From Aphelocoma coerulescens (Eukaryota; Chordata; Aves; Passeriformes; Corvidae): DNA of 64,000 nt. Below are positions 25,301-37,996 of this stretch, one piece after another; the stretch's first letter is position 1; the number at the start of each line of letters is the position of its first letter. Location: positions 7,993,301 through 8,057,300 of the forward strand of contig NW_027184085.1 in assembly GCF_041296385.1 (NCBI RefSeq), read 5' to 3'. A model generated the notes under the pieces. The model worked only from the letters and a program-made list of their open reading frames with translations, did no database searches and was not told where the DNA came from. The position numbers were made by a program, and so were the translations under genes.

Positions 25301-27150
25301 AAACCCCACCTGAAGATTTCATTTTCCTTATTACTGGAGATTGGAGGAAATGTTTTAATTCAGAAAGCAATTATGGGCAGTGCTGCCATGCCCATGGTTT
25401 GATCATAAGTTTGATGAAGTGGAAAGGTCACAGCTCTTGGAGTCAAGTGCTAGGACGATATTCCCATGTGCCACATAAGTTTATAACTGAAAAAACATTG
25501 AAAAAAAGCTTTGAAGCGTAATAATAAAAGCAAAAACAAGACCTCAAATGCATTAGTATTTTTCCAAATCATGCATTTTTTTCATACTCGTGGTTGGCAG
25601 TGTAACATCCAACAGCATCTGCAAAACACTAAGTACTATTTGAACAGACTAAATGCTTAGGAAGGGAGCCAGAAAAATGTTCATAGCAAAATTTACCAGC
25701 CCTTAAATTTAATTACAAATCCAGAACTAAAACTGTGTTCAATGAAAATTTCACTGTGGTGAGTGCAGTAGAGATGGGCCTGAGCCAAGAGGGAGCAAAG
25801 AAGCAAATCCAGAGCTTAGGGGCCTGGACATTGTTCTGAACTTCACAACTGTGGAACAGGGATGAAAGACCTGGACCTGAGCACCATTCAGTTTGGGGAA
25901 TTCAAAACCTCTGTCAATCACCACGGGTAGCCAAAGAGTATTTTCAGAGCCAGGGGATGCGGGAGCCCTGCCTGCAGCACCTCCCTTCCTCCCTCCCAGG
26001 GGTGTCTCCTCCAGCTCCAATGGGGATTGCCAGGGACTCTGCAAATTTGAAATCCAGCAGTACCACATGCACAGAGTGGGCAGACAAGTGAGATCTGGCA
26101 CACACCAATAAATCCATACTGACTAACTTTTTTGAAGCAGTCCTGGCCAGCAAAAAATCTGGCTTTTCCCATCTCTTTCTTTTTCCATCTTTCCAGTACC
26201 TGCCCACCTTCCACCCAGTGGTCAAGTCCATAAGGTTTTCAGTGACTCTGAGGAGGAGACTGGGGTTTTTTCATTTCTCCCTCCACCAGATCTCTTGGAG
26301 GTTTGGCTGCCCAGTGTCTCTGTCCAGGGAAGTTGAAAGAAAAAAATGAAAAAGCAGAAGTTGGCCCCTGTGCCCATGGCAGCTGATGAGCCTCAGCTGT
26401 GGATAACACCAGGCACTGGTCATGTGCAGCCCCGTGGTGCAGAAATTCTGTCTCACAGGATAAATGCTCTGGTAGCTCTGCAACATTGTCTACACTTATT
26501 AAGTGAAATCACTGCCTGTTTTCTGCAGCATTAAAAGTGAGCTGGAGTACAATATATTTATTGATCTCTACTAAACACACCCTGGGCCTCCCTCCAGCTT
26601 CCTCTCTCCTGTTTATTCAAGCAGAGCTCAAAGCACACACACACACCTGCATCCCCAGGACAGGCTGTGCCCTATCTATGGAACAGGGGACCCAAAACTG
26701 CTGCCCCAGCCTCTGTGTTTCACCTCTCAGCAGTGGTGCACACACACACACAGGGGAGTTGAACTCACCAGGAAGGAGAGGGAGAGATGAGCTGGTGAAG
26801 GGGCCACTGGGCAGGCAGGACACAGCTACTGGAACTGGCAGGAGAAAGCAACGGGTGCTGGACTCCTGGGATTAAAAGGAGAAGCACAGATGAGGAGGAG
26901 GCTGATGGAGGTATCTCCACAGCTTTCCCTGGGCTGGATATCAGGAGGAGCAAGAGTCCTGCAGCAGGAACAGATGCCAGAAAGGACACTAGAGCACTGG
27001 GGTGGAAGGGACACAGCCGAGAAGCCCAGGCTCAGGCACAGCCCATAAGGCAGTGAATCCCACTTTGTTACTGCTCCTTGACACCCTGGGGACCCACGGC
27101 AGAGAAATGAGCCCCTGGATTTATCCCCCTTTTCCAATTAGCCTCATTTC
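22381..27150. other. non-coding stretch, nothing firmly recognised
   Basis: No gene could be supported. The 185-codon open frame at 22732-23289 (plus strand) is unusually long for this sequence but has no recognisable domain, no convincing splice or promoter context and only ordinary composition. Two (CA)n runs lie at 26634-26646 and 26739-26752. The part at 25760-25925 has a repeat-like texture, but I could not assign it to a family. Confidence 0.4.
26634..26752 (+). repeat. two short (CA)n microsatellites about 100 bp apart
   Basis: About six to seven CA units occur at 26634-26646 and again at 26739-26752. Both are short and perfect. Confidence 0.8.
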
Positions 27151-27174
27151 CCCTCCTCCTCTCCCTCCGCCCTG

Positions 27175-27320
27175 CTGGAATCAATCCTTGTCCTGGCATT
27201 TTAAAGGGCAATGTGCACGTTTTATGGCTGTCCCCTATAAAACCATTCTACATGATAACACATCCAGCCCTTTATTAGGGACGTTTGGCAAGTTTATTGG
27301 CCAGACATTTTTCTGCACTG
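27175..27320. promoter_or_regulatory. candidate regulatory cluster of TTTAT-type (CDX/posterior-HOX-like) motifs
   Basis: Within 80 bp there are ttttatgg (27220-27227), ttattagg inside 'ctttattaggg' (about 27271-27281), and tttattgg (27293-27300), plus ctataaaac at about 27235. TTTATGG and TTTATTR are the sites preferred by CDX and posterior HOX proteins. Binding and conservation are not shown; this is a composition-based guess. Confidence 0.25.
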
Positions 27321-27330
27321 ACAGATGAGG

Positions 27331-28560
27331 TCCTGCCATCACTTCTCTGAGCACGAGAGGCCCTCTCCCTTCCCCTCCTCCCCTTTCCCAAGATGTCCAA
27401 CCCCGTGATGCCAGCAGCCCACAGACATCCTCAGTGCACCATCGGCCCTCCCCAGGCAGCCGAAGTCCTCAGTGTCCTACATCTCACCTGCAGCCAGGTG
27501 AGGATCAGCAGCAGGGCCACCCCCGGGAACTAGGAGCATTTAATAACCTCTGCTACAGCCACACCCACCAAAGACCCATTTACCCTTCATAGCCAGGGAA
27601 ATGCTCTTCCCTCCCAGCACAGGCATCCAGAGGGGCAGATTTTCACATCATGACAGGTCAACTCCTCACTTCCCTACAGCAAGGCTGTGCCTTGAGGAGC
27701 TGGAAGGTTTTTAGGTATCTTGGGGGGTAACTGCTCTCATTAGATACTAGAAAACCAACTGGCCTTTTTAGTTTTGGGCACTGTGATGCTTTGCCCCAGT
27801 CAACCCCGATCACAAGGTCATCATAAACATGAGACCTCATCCCTGCAGCACTCCATAATGAGATGAAGCTGGGACACAAGTTCAGCAGATGTTATGTGGG
27901 GCACAGGGGCTCTGCTTCCCAAAAAAGCCAGAACTGCACTGCCAGAGTGGGTTTGTCTCAGCCCTCGGATGCTGACGCCACCGAGGCTGTGTCTGCGCCA
28001 GCTCCTCCTCCCTGTGAAGCTGGGAGGACTTGATGTAAAGCCAGCTGCAAGTTTTATTGTCCTGTGCTCACAGCTGTCCATGTGTGTAAGAGTGAGCAAA
28101 AGGGTCAGCGGGGGTTTAATGGAGGGTCAGGGATTAAGAACAGAGACTGAAATTTATCTGAGTGCTTACCCAGTGCTTCCTCGCTGCACTCCAGGGCCAC
28201 TGGCCACCGCTGAGGGGTCTGCTCCCCACATGCCAGCACAGCCAGAGGGGATGGGTCCCTGGGAAAACAGAGCAAGCAAACCTCTGGCTCAGGTCACATC
28301 CCAGTCCGGCAGCTCCTGGGCAGTCACCCTCCCAGGTCAGACAGTCCTTGCCACCTTTCAGGTGCTTTGATGGCACGTTGCACATTAAAATGGGAAGCAA
28401 ATACAAGGCCATGCTGTGATTCCCACCCTGCAGGGAGCCTCCCAAGAAGCTGCGGGTTTCAGTCACTGATCTTGACCCGTTGCTGCTGTTTAACCCTCAG
28501 CAGGGCCACCAGGAGCAGTGGTGGGTTCCCTGCACCTTCCAGCCCCCCTGCCCCATGTTG
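27331..28560. other. non-coding stretch, nothing recognised
   Basis: GC-rich sequence without a supported exon. The 158-codon open frame at 27894-28370 overlaps antisense frames and has no motif. Confidence 0.4.
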
Positions 28561-28564
28561 GTTC

Positions 28565-28910
28565 ACATGTCACATTCCCAGGCTGTGTTATTCTTAAGTG
28601 CTGTAAATCTCTCACTATTATTCTCCCACTTGATATAGTGAGCTGTGTCATTTTGAAAGGAAATACATAACAGTATATTAAAGAAATCATGGATCTCCTC
28701 ATTCATGTTTAAAACAAATTTATTACAATGTAAGAAACCCTGAATAGCATGAATTTATTATAATGATTTAAGGCTCCTGGCACTTGAGTTAAAAATGTCT
28801 CTCAATAAATAACTTTCCCTTGAAAACACAGCAAATTAATATAGTTTACCATTTCCAAAGTTATATAAATCCAAGAGGCTTAAATCAACAGTACACTGGA
28901 TAAGATTACT
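28565..28910. other. AT-rich island, candidate conserved non-coding element
   Basis: A sharply AT-rich block of about 340 bp sits between GC-rich flanks. It is dense in 'aattta', 'ttaaaaatg' and 'aataaataac' cores and has almost no CpG. No transposon wording or coding frame is visible. Either a decayed repeat or a regulatory element would fit. Confidence 0.25.
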
Positions 28911-29940
28911 GTTGCTCAGCCAGACACTGGTATCGCAGCTCAGAAGGATGGAAAAAAGTGGTGAAAAATGAATGGCTTTTTTTTCTTCCTTTTTTTTGGT
29001 CACCTTTCTCTCCTTTCCACCACCCTAGGCTATGTCTGCTCTGTGAAAGTCAGACTAATGTGAAACAGATGACAGCAGCTGTGGCCTTTGCACACAGGTA
29101 TCATTAAAACAGAGCGGCTACTCCGCCACCAGACTCAACAAGCACCGCTCTGATATTTCCCCAAAGTGCCTCCAACACACACAGCCCCGTTGCTTTCCAT
29201 AGCAGTGTTTTAATTTGACTGCAACCCAGGAGCTGAGATGTCTCCAGCTTGGCTGCCTCCAATCCTGCTGCAGTCTTCCAAGTCTAAAGCCAGCCTGAGG
29301 CTCTAAAAAACTGCCTGGACTCTCACCCTGGCCCCCGTACAGGAATACGTGTGCATGAGGTAGGAAGGGTAGTGAAACACCACATGTGGCTGTAGCCATC
29401 AGTGGGACTGGCAGGTTTTTGCCTGGCCCAGAACTTGCCCTAAGAGCTGTCTTGGAGCTCAGCAGCTGTTGGAGACAACAGCAAGAGCACATCTGTGTGT
29501 CCTGGGGAGGAGTGGATTTGCTCAGCTGCGTGCACAGCTGGGTGCCAGCTCACAGAGAAAAATTCTCACATTTTTTCCCTCCCCATGGACCTTCTTTCTC
29601 CACAGGCCACCCTGCAGCAGGAAGAGCTCAGCATCATCAGCTGAACAATGAGGCAGCCCTTCCCAGGCAGCCCTTCCCTCAGCAAGGTCTTCTATGGCTT
29701 TTTACTTTATGAAAGCCTAATTTTTTTCCTTTTACTGTCAGCACGTCAATTTTTTTCCACAACATGGGTGATGACTACTTTTTTAAACAAAGTACAGTAC
29801 TGGTGACATTCTGACAGTGTCAATACAGCCAGAGTACACCCACCTGAGCATTTCAACACGGGAAGTTAGGGCTGTTAAGAGTCAGATTGACAGCCTCGGT
29901 AAATTCAAGTCCTCTGTTCAGCAGACAACACGGAGTTATT
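28911..29940. other. non-coding stretch, nothing recognised
   Basis: No supported gene. A 124-codon minus-strand open frame (29118-29492) lacks splice-site framing and domain features. Confidence 0.4.
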
Positions 29941-29944
29941 AGAA

Positions 29945-30120
29945 GCAGACAAGGCTTTCAGGTCATCCAGTCCATCTCCCACCCCACCTTTTAATTGTCT
30001 CTCTCACCCATGCTATAAATATCTGACTCTTCTCATCTTGTTTCCTCATTATGTCAATTATAGCAGTCCCTGATCATTTTTATTACTCCTCACTGAGATC
30101 TCTCCAATCTGCCAGTAAAC
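29945..30120 (-). mobile_element. old CR1/L3-type LINE relic, antisense
   Basis: The block opens with 'aggtcatccagtccatctcc', matching the complement of a CR1 3' end, and continues to 'gatcatttttattactcctc' and 'gagatctctccaatctgcc'. These follow the antisense CR1 pattern 'gatcattcttgttgctctcc' then 'tctggactc..ctccaatttg'. It is heavily decayed, with approximate edges. Confidence 0.5.
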
Positions 30121-30700
30121 TCTCTGGTAATGAGATTCCTGTGCTAAAGGCATGAGTGCAAATAGAGGGGCACCAGCTCCACTGACAAGGAGCCATTTCC
30201 TCTGCAATTCAGAGATGTCATCGCCTCCTCACCTGCAGCTCAAAAGTCTTCTCCTCTGTTTTTGTTGCTATCACTGCCTTGTGCTTTGTTCACTCTTCCC
30301 CTTCTGAGAGTTTGTGTTGTCTGGGTCTCCCCCATCCCATCAAGAATGTGTCTGGCAGATTGTTTTCAAGGCGTTTGAGTTCACAGGTACTGCACCCACA
30401 AGTTCATGCTCCATCCCAAATTGAGTCACACAATCCTTTTCTTTCCTGCTTGGTATTCCTACTTCACATTCTTCTTTCCTCATCAACTCTTCTAAATTCA
30501 GCAGGGTCTCCTGGTTTCACTTCTTACAGAATTTCTGCTTCAAGAAACAGAACCATGATCTGAAGTGCAACCAGATCAGGTACCCAGCCCCCCCCCAAAA
30601 AAAAGGCTTCTGAAAGTGGCAGAAAGGAATCGCTGTGCAGAAATGAGGCCACACTGTCACCATTTCACATCAGCAGCACTGGAACTGGGTATCCTGCTCT
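30121..30700. other. non-coding stretch, nothing recognised
   Basis: No exon or repeat could be assigned, apart from a short C then A homopolymer junction at about 30590-30604. Confidence 0.4.
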
Positions 30701-30704
30701 ACCG

Positions 30705-30975
30705 TAAGCCCTTCAAGATGCATTAATGCTAGAGAAAGTTCAGAAACAGGCCCTCCAAATCATCCAGGGGCTGGAAAAGACATTAGGACACAAGGCATAA
30801 AGGATGCCATCTCAACAAAGAGAAGGCTGGACCAGGAGTTTATCACTGCCTTTGGAGTACTCACAGTCTGGCAATATGGCAACTTTGTAATCCTGTTTCC
30901 AGAGGCACAACAAAGTCCAGTGGCTGGAAATTCAAGGTAGATAACCTCAGCCTCAAAATAAGGCAGTTTTGTAGC
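30705..30975 (+). mobile_element. CR1 LINE fragment, 3' UTR, sense orientation
   Basis: The phrase 'aagtccagtggctggaaatt' followed by 'caaggtagataacctcagcc' and 'tcaaaataaggc' follows a CR1 subfamily whose 3' UTR reads 'cagtggctggaagttgaag' then 'tagacaaattcagactggaa' then 'ataaggc'. The upstream part ('aaaagacattaggacacaag') is weaker. Inactive and truncated at both sides. Confidence 0.65.
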
Positions 30976-33900
30976 AGCAAGAATAATTGCATGCTGAAAG
31001 ATTTTGACAAGGCACTTTTAAATAAATTTCACTGCAACTTCCTCACAGCCAACTCTAATTCAAGAATGAACTAGATTTTGTGTCTGTGAATCCATCTTGT
31101 CCTTTCCTTCATTATCAGGTCTAGCAGAAGAGAGGAGTTCCCACACTCTTCTTAATGCTCACAATGCTCAACACTTTGTGTTTGGGCAAGTGCTTTAATC
31201 AAACCCATGCTTCAAGGTTTTACCATAGTTGCCAGTAAGCAGCCAAGAAAAATAACTTTTTCAGCTTTTCACTTTCCTCTTGTCTGTAGACAGGAGACCA
31301 GAAAGAATGAACTCAGACTGGTTATTCAATGTTCTGAGTGAAAATTATTTTGTTTTACATATTCAGGATGACTCCTGAATTAAGGAAACTAGGCTCTCAC
31401 TGCAGCTCATGGATTAGTTTGTCTCCTAGGACCACCTGGGCATCTCTCACCTCACGTATGTCACGTATGTCACCTCTCAGTGACATCTGAGTGTATCCAG
31501 TTTAGCTCCCCAATGCCTGAAATGACTCCTTCAAGCCTCAAAATACATGAAGTTTGAGAGCTTCAGCTTCTGTTCAATAGGAATGTCTGGCCCATATGCT
31601 TCTGCTCTTAGAGATTACCATTCACAAATTGGTGGTGGATACCTCCAGCGCCTTCTGCTTTGGGCACTAATATAAGTCACAGCCCCTCTGAGATGTGGAA
31701 CTAAACACAGTTCAGCACAGAATCCACAGCATGCTGTGGAGGGAGGCAAAGCGGCTTCCCCAGAGCTGGGAAACAAATCCAGTTCCCCCCCAGCCCATCC
31801 TTTTCCTGCAGTTGGGATGCCCTTCCACCCGTTAACAAATGTGGGAGTCTTCAAGCATCAACATTGCCCAGGCCAAGCTGGGTTTCTTGCTCTTTTTAAG
31901 ATGAATTCTGTCTTCAAACACCCTTGTCAGGGATCACCATGAAGCTCTGCTACACAGCCACGCCAGAGATGCTCATGGTAGTTGTCTCTCAGCTACATGA
32001 AGTCACAATATTTTAAAACACTTATTGTTGCTGTGAGTAGACAAGCCTTCAAATGACGCAGAGAGCAGCTCTAGATCGGGAGAGGCATTTCCCAGAGGAA
32101 AGCCACCCAGTCAGAGCAGACTTCCTTGCTTCTGCTGGTTTAAATCACCTCATTCAATATTCTGTGTTGTCTTATGTAGCATGTAGTTATGTAAATTTAT
32201 AAATCATACACTAATTAGCACACAATTTCATAAATTTAGTAGCAGTGAAAAAGGAGGTTTCTAACTAACCAGGCTGTGCTCTCTCCCCCACAGATGGTAC
32301 AAATTCAAACACAGCCTGGAGGTCGTATTTGAGAAAATCTCTGCTCCAACTTTTAGTTTAACCCCAGGCTCACGTGCACTTTCAAGGACTGTCTTTTGGA
32401 TATCTCAGGCTCAATCTCTCTGAAGTGCAGCTAAGACCCTTTCTCTCCTTCCTTAATACCAAACCTCCATAGCTCATTGGATCACTGCAAATTTTATTTG
32501 TTTATTCTGATTCTTGCTATATCCAGTCTCACATTCTTCAGTCACCTAAGCCACCATCCCTTGCTAGCAATTAAATTCAGTCCATGCCCTGGGTTATACC
32601 CGGGTTCTGCACAATTGCTCTCCATGTGCTCTGGCCTCTCTGTCCAGCTGCTCTAAAGGTGAGAGGCTAAAGGTAGGTCAAGGTAATTTCCATCTTTCCC
32701 TCATTTGCCAAGCATCTCTTGGACAGTAGCTCCCCAAATGCAGAAACATTATTTGGAAAACGGTGTGGAGTCATAAGGCTCTTGTGGAAACCAGTGTTTG
32801 AAGACATTTCTCACTTCTCCTTTGCCAGCTTACTATAGTTTAACTCATCCCTGCCGTCTGGCTCACTCCCACTTCATCTCGACCTTTGGTCATCCTTTGG
32901 TACAGTTCTCTGCCTTGCATCTTTGTCCTTTCTTGCCTTCATCTCCATCCTTTCTTCCTTACACTTTAATTCACTTTTTCGTCCCAAAGCATGGTGCTGG
33001 CTTTCCAATTCTCTTCTCCTTTGTATTTTGAGACCTCTCCCCTACCTCATGCTCCAAAGGAGGCCTTGCTCCTTCTCAGAGCAAGACCCATGTCCTGGAG
33101 AGGAAGAGAAGGCTTAAGACAAGTTTTTCATGTATCTTAGCAAACTGGGGACTCACAACATATATGATGTGATGATGTGGGAAGTGGAACACATTGTCAA
33201 TGGCAGTATTGACATCTGAGCTGGACAAAAATCAGAAGATAAGCCAAATAAAAGTCTGGAAGAATAAATTAAACCCCCAGATAATTTATTAGTTTAAGAA
33301 CTCACATACACATATAAATACGTGCTCAAGATGGGATTCAACAGCAAGACTGGAGAGGCTAAAAATGAAAAGGGTGTGATTATTACAGGTCTGTGATGTG
33401 CAAGGTGCACAAAAGCAGAAACTACAAAAGCAGGCAGCAAGTGTGTGTGCACGAACCACATGGGAAGGACACAAACTGACGGTGTGGGTAGGAGGCTCAG
33501 CAGCAGTCATGTTACTGCACAAAGCCTCATGTAAAACACAGCCTGATGTGTAGCTGAAGGATATTCACTCGGAATATTCCCTCTGGACAAACCGTCCGAG
33601 GCTGGACCAACTCCCCAGCAGCAGCTCCCAATATAGAAGCTCAAACTTAAAAGGACACTGTCACGTCATCGCTTTTGCTAGTTTAAGTTTTGCATTTCCT
33701 CTACTGTTTTAACAGATGGAAAACAATTCCCCTCCCAGTACCAACTACTGATTTTGTCCTTTCCTATTTGACAATCATTGATTTTTTTTTCTAAGGCTAT
33801 AAATGTTTTAATAACTTCAACTTTGTAGTGCCTCATGGCAAAATATTTTTGCTTGCACTGACTGCTAAACACTATTCCTAATGTACTGCTGATAACTAGA

Positions 33901-35250
33901 GCAAGAGCCAGCATTATAAAAAATTATTTTCCACAGGGTCTACGGAATTAATAGCTTTTGTTTCTTTTGTCCACATCTCATAGAGAATTAAAGCATACAG
34001 CTCTTCACCCATCAGGCATTTCAACCATCTTTACACTAGAAAACTTTGCTTCACAAAAGTGTGTCCCCCATGTAGGTCTGACTGACGGACAGCACCTTGA
34101 GCATAGAGCCCACAACCCTGACAATGTCCTTTTAAAAAGAGCTACAACCAAAACATACAATTCAAGCCAAAAGTCACCTTCAGAATTAGAATTTTTTATG
34201 GACTAAGTGATCATAAGGAATCCTAAAGCAGTTAAATATTGGCACCCACAAAGGAATCAAAGAACAGAATGCTCCCACGGAGTGTTCTCAACTGGGTACA
34301 CAAAGGCACCTTTCAAGAAATATACATGTATTTTTTGCTGTTTTGAAAGGTCAGTTAGCATTTATTAGAAAAGGCAATTAAAGTTTCAGTCAAACTGGAA
34401 AAGAGACAAGAAGCAATTGGACTGGTATCAGAGAACTATTTCTCTATAAATGCCAACACTTAAAACACCAACAAAGCTAAAAAAAAAAAGCCATAAAACA
34501 ACCCGAAACCCTATGATCTATGTGACAGTTATCCCCAAGTTTCCTGCTGGTCTTTGTACATTTTTCTCTTCTTTCTCCTCCTTTTTCCTGCCCTCTTTAA
34601 GCAGCAGACTACTCAGCCAACAGAATGAGAAAACTTATGTCCCACCTGCTCTGCTTGGGCCAGGGTACTGAATTCATCTTTGGGGCTCTTAGCAGAAACC
34701 TGAGCCTTCACAGGCTCAGGGAGTAGAACAAGAGGGACATTGAACAGCAGATGGACATATTCCAAAAAACCTAACACTTCACTAAAAGCAGGACAGACCA
34801 TGCAAGGACTTTCCACAGTAGTAACTTTCTGGTCCAGCAATGCTGCTTCCCTCCTTTAAACTCCTCCAAGCAGCTTTTAAAATTCAGCTGAGATGCACAG
34901 AAAGGATATCACCTAATTTGTGATTAAGACTGGGCCTGAATGAAGCAGCCCAGAGTAACCTGAGGTTCTTCTTCCCCTTCACTCTCCTTTTGTTTCACTG
35001 ACAGAGGAGCACAGTGCTGCCAGGGGCTGTGGTGCTCTCATCTGAGATCCACCTTGCAGAGCATCACACACTGCACAGGAGCAGTGCAGGGAGGCAGGCA
35101 GCAGCCGTACCCCAAGCATCGGTACAGCAACTCAACCCAGCTATTAAGATAAGCACGGTTGCCTAAAGAGACTGTCTGAAAAGCAGTACTGGCCCATGAA
35201 GTGGTGTTTGGGAACAAATGGCCTAGAACTTGCCTGTACTGGATCAATTC
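30976..35250. other. non-coding stretch, nothing recognised
   Basis: No supported exon. Base composition moves from mixed to AT-richer towards the right. A 9-bp unit acgtatgtc is repeated in tandem at about 31455-31472. The region lies 1-5 kb downstream of the stop codon of the minus-strand gene, so part of it could be its 3' UTR if polyadenylation is distant (a minus-strand AATAAA lies at about 34360). Confidence 0.4.
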
Positions 35251-35259
35251 TACCTTTCC

Positions 35260-36339
35260 CTCGCTGCAATTTTACTGTGCAAAATGAATATTTTAGTCTC
35301 ATATTTCTAGGAACACATGCCGGTGGCTACTGTTACAATAAAATATGAACACTGCATTGTGGAGAAAATGACCATTAATCCTGTAATGTGCAGTCATTTT
35401 TACCAATTCGGCACATTTCTTTAAATAACCAAGTACATGCAGTAGATGGAAATGCATTTAAATAAACTGAAATAGATACAACATGAATAATTAAAGCTGG
35501 CAGGAAAGTGTGCATTGCGAGCTGCTAGTGGAAATAATTACTGATTTGTCTTATTTACAATGGAACCTGGATGCAGGATCAAAATAGTGCAAGTTAGTGA
35601 ATATGTCTTAAGACTGCTCTTATACTAGCACTAGTGTGTATTTCATCTTGAAAAGTACATCAAATAGGTTTTGGATCTCTACAATGTCTGACTCTGTTCT
35701 ATTTCAGGGCTACGTTACCCAGCACATAAACTCTGTCAAAGAGCACTGATTTAAAGAGGAATATAATTCAAACCTGTGCCTAGTACATCAACCTGCAACA
35801 TCAACTATTAACATTATCAGACACTGTAGAGTTGAGTTTACGATATATCCCCTAAAAACTCAGTGTGTTAAATATCAGAATGTTGAAGGAAAAAGTAGAT
35901 CATAAAATCAGTGAAGAAGTACTAAAGTGCTTGTACCTTTATAATATGCCAGGTTTTAAACAGACTTGTTTAATTAGAAAATAATCTACTTTGAACATGC
36001 TGGTTCTTGAATGTTAGGCAGTTCTTGCAAACTGCTTTAGAGGCAAAAAAATCAATAATGAAATATACTTCCGATATAAGGCTGGCAAAACTGTGACTTC
36101 AATCTATTAGAAAATGTTGTAGATTAAAAAAAATGCTATTTTAAATTGATTACTTGGCACATGAAAGGTTTAGGAAAAAAAGTTAACAATTCCTGATTGG
36201 CCTACCCCAACAATATACTTGCATCATGATTACTAAATCCAAAATGAAACTGGATGCTAATTAGCTATGTTTTAGAAGAGGGAAAACAAGCAGTGATCAC
36301 TCGAAGAATTTAAGAGTGGCTGTAGACCAAGGAGTTGTG
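35260..36339 (-). other. presumed 3' UTR and downstream flank of the minus-strand gene
   Basis: This AT-rich block lies directly after the stop codon of the terminal exon. A weak minus-strand polyadenylation hexamer (ATTAAA, plus-strand tttaat at 35969-35974) would give a 3' UTR of about 370 nt. No strong AATAAA on the minus strand was seen nearer. The texture (few simple repeats, many homeobox-like AT cores at 35280-35560) could also mean a conserved element. The extent of the UTR is inference. Confidence 0.4.
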
Positions 36340-36556
36340 TCAAATGAAGAAGATCTCCTCGAGGAGCCGGCTCTCCTCCAGCTCATCTGCTCTGCTCCTG
36401 GGGCTGCAGGGGGTCTGGCACCAAGATGACGACAGCCTGTGGCTCGCATAGCAGGGCGTGTGCGCGTTGTTCCTGTCACAAGGTTCTCGGCAGAGGTGTC
36501 CCGGGGCTGATATTGGGTTCATAGCTTCCACCAGGTCAAGGAGAGACGCTTCGTAC
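36340..36556 (-). CDS. terminal coding exon of an unidentified protein
   Basis: The exon begins after a strong acceptor: the intron ends in 'tttctcgctgtgtttctgtag' on the minus strand. The first base completes a codon, then 71 residues run from Tyr-Glu-Ala-Ser to a stop at 36340-36342. Visible parts are a possible short amphipathic helix (residues 1-13, YEASLLDLVEAM then N), a middle with five cysteines in the spacing C-x3-C-x8-C-x10-C-x3-C (residues 22-50), and an acidic helix-prone tail ending in EEIFFI. The hydrophobic C-terminus could be a PDZ-type ligand, but that is a guess. The exon is GC- and CpG-richer than its surroundings. It is in phase with both 37503-37723 and 62965-63073. I do not recognise the family, and location in the cell cannot be inferred. 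Confidence 0.7.
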
Positions 36557-37502
36557 CTACAGAAACACAGCGAGAAAACGCAGCTCCATTAAAGATCGCA
36601 GCACCATGCAGGAATTGAATCCAGTTTTCCTGCCTCCATAAACCAGACTAGACCTAGATTTGTCTGACAGGGGCCACCGGCACAGAACGAATTTTGCTGT
36701 ATGGACTCCACGACTGCTGTATGTCAATAATGACAACACAGAGGTACTGAAAAAGAAGCAAGCAAAGCATGGGTGCTCAGGCTATTTTAGGCTGTTTCAT
36801 CAGCTTTTCCATTTCAGGTGTGTAATGTCTTAGGTGCACTCTGGAGACTGAACACAGACCTCAAAGAGATGACAGCAAAATGCACCAAACAGGTACAAGG
36901 CAGACCCACGCTAGTAATAGTAAAGTGACTTATGCTGCACGTTTGGTTTTTTTTGAATAGACCTCTACACTTGATTTAGTTTCTTGGGGATTTGAAAACA
37001 GCAGGAGACTTTATTATTATTTCCACAAACTACATGTGCTTCCTGTAAATCTCCGCGTACTATATGGAGTCTGTCTGGTGGAAGCACTGAAGGAATAGAA
37101 TCTAAGCAAGGTAATACAAAATCAACACTTGAGGCACCAAGAGAAAAGGTAAAGGTGCTAAGCATCATTCAGACTGTCCTTTAAGTGCAAGTGCAGACGT
37201 GGGGGAAGGTTGCAAGCCAATATTATCTGGTAATGCGCACTGAATAATGGCAGGTACTTCAGACAGGGACTCTCTATTAATATTCACAGGAGACAAGACC
37301 TGATCTAAATACCAGCACAGGATTGATCAGTACAATATATTTCTTCCTGTCCAATTTTAAATGTCTTAAACAATACCATTTCCACTGCTTCCCCACGGAG
37401 ACTGTTCTCCAGTGATCTCTCAGTGATATATGTAAGAGATATCGCTCCAGAGTTTTACCCAAAAGTCCCCTTTGTTCCATGCTGTTGTTAGCACCAACCT
37501 AC
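36557..37502 (-). other. probable intron before the terminal exon
   Basis: This is the span between the donor at 37502 (ATCAG|gtaggt) and the acceptor at 36557 (ctgtag). No repeat of known family was recognised inside. The phase carries over as AG+G, giving Arg at the junction. Confidence 0.5.
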
Positions 37503-37723
37503 CTGATGTTCCCAATCCTGAAGTAATTCACACATTCAAAGATTTTCATGCACAAAACATTATTCACATTGTTCACCCAAACGAAACTATCAGCACAGGT
37601 GATTGGATCCATAGGGTACCTCTCTTGTAAGCAAAAAGAGTTCATCCATAGCATGAGGAAACATCTCAAGCTCTTCTCTGCTTTGAGAAGAGCCTCTGAT
37701 TCTTCTTTCATGACTGTAGGAAC
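37503..37723 (-). CDS. probable internal coding exon of the same gene
   Basis: On the minus strand, 'gcttagtctttctag' precedes GTTCCTACAG and the block ends in ATCAG|gtaggt, a good donor. One frame is open from acceptor to donor: 73 codons plus two bases, beginning Val-Pro-Thr-Val-Met-Lys and rich in Cys, Phe, Trp and Asn (for example 'SFVWVNNVNNVLCMKIFEC'). It joins the terminal exon in phase, giving 'GNIR-YEASLLDL'. With the 37-nt candidate exon it adds 258 nt, so both can be skipped without a shift. The N-terminal part (KEESEALLKAEKSL) looks helical. No family is recognised. A second acceptor (ctacag) 10 nt further in opens another frame for 40 codons. The exon could be chance, so confidence is moderate. 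Confidence 0.45.
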
Positions 37724-37996
37724 CTAGAAAGACTAAGCAACTATGACAGCTGGGGGAGGTTTCTCAACTCAGATGGGATGAAAAATTCTTAAGAATGTCT
37801 ACAACAGTTTATGGATGTGAGAGATTAGTAGTGGCCAATTTACGCCTAAAGGCAGACCCCCACCTGTGCTGTCCAACAGCCTTGTGCAGCAGCAGCAGGT
37901 AAAAGGTTTGCCTTCTGTGAACTAGCCATACCATAGAAAACACCCTTCTTTATCTCCACAAGTAAGTGCTACATCCCATCCGTCACCAGAACATTG

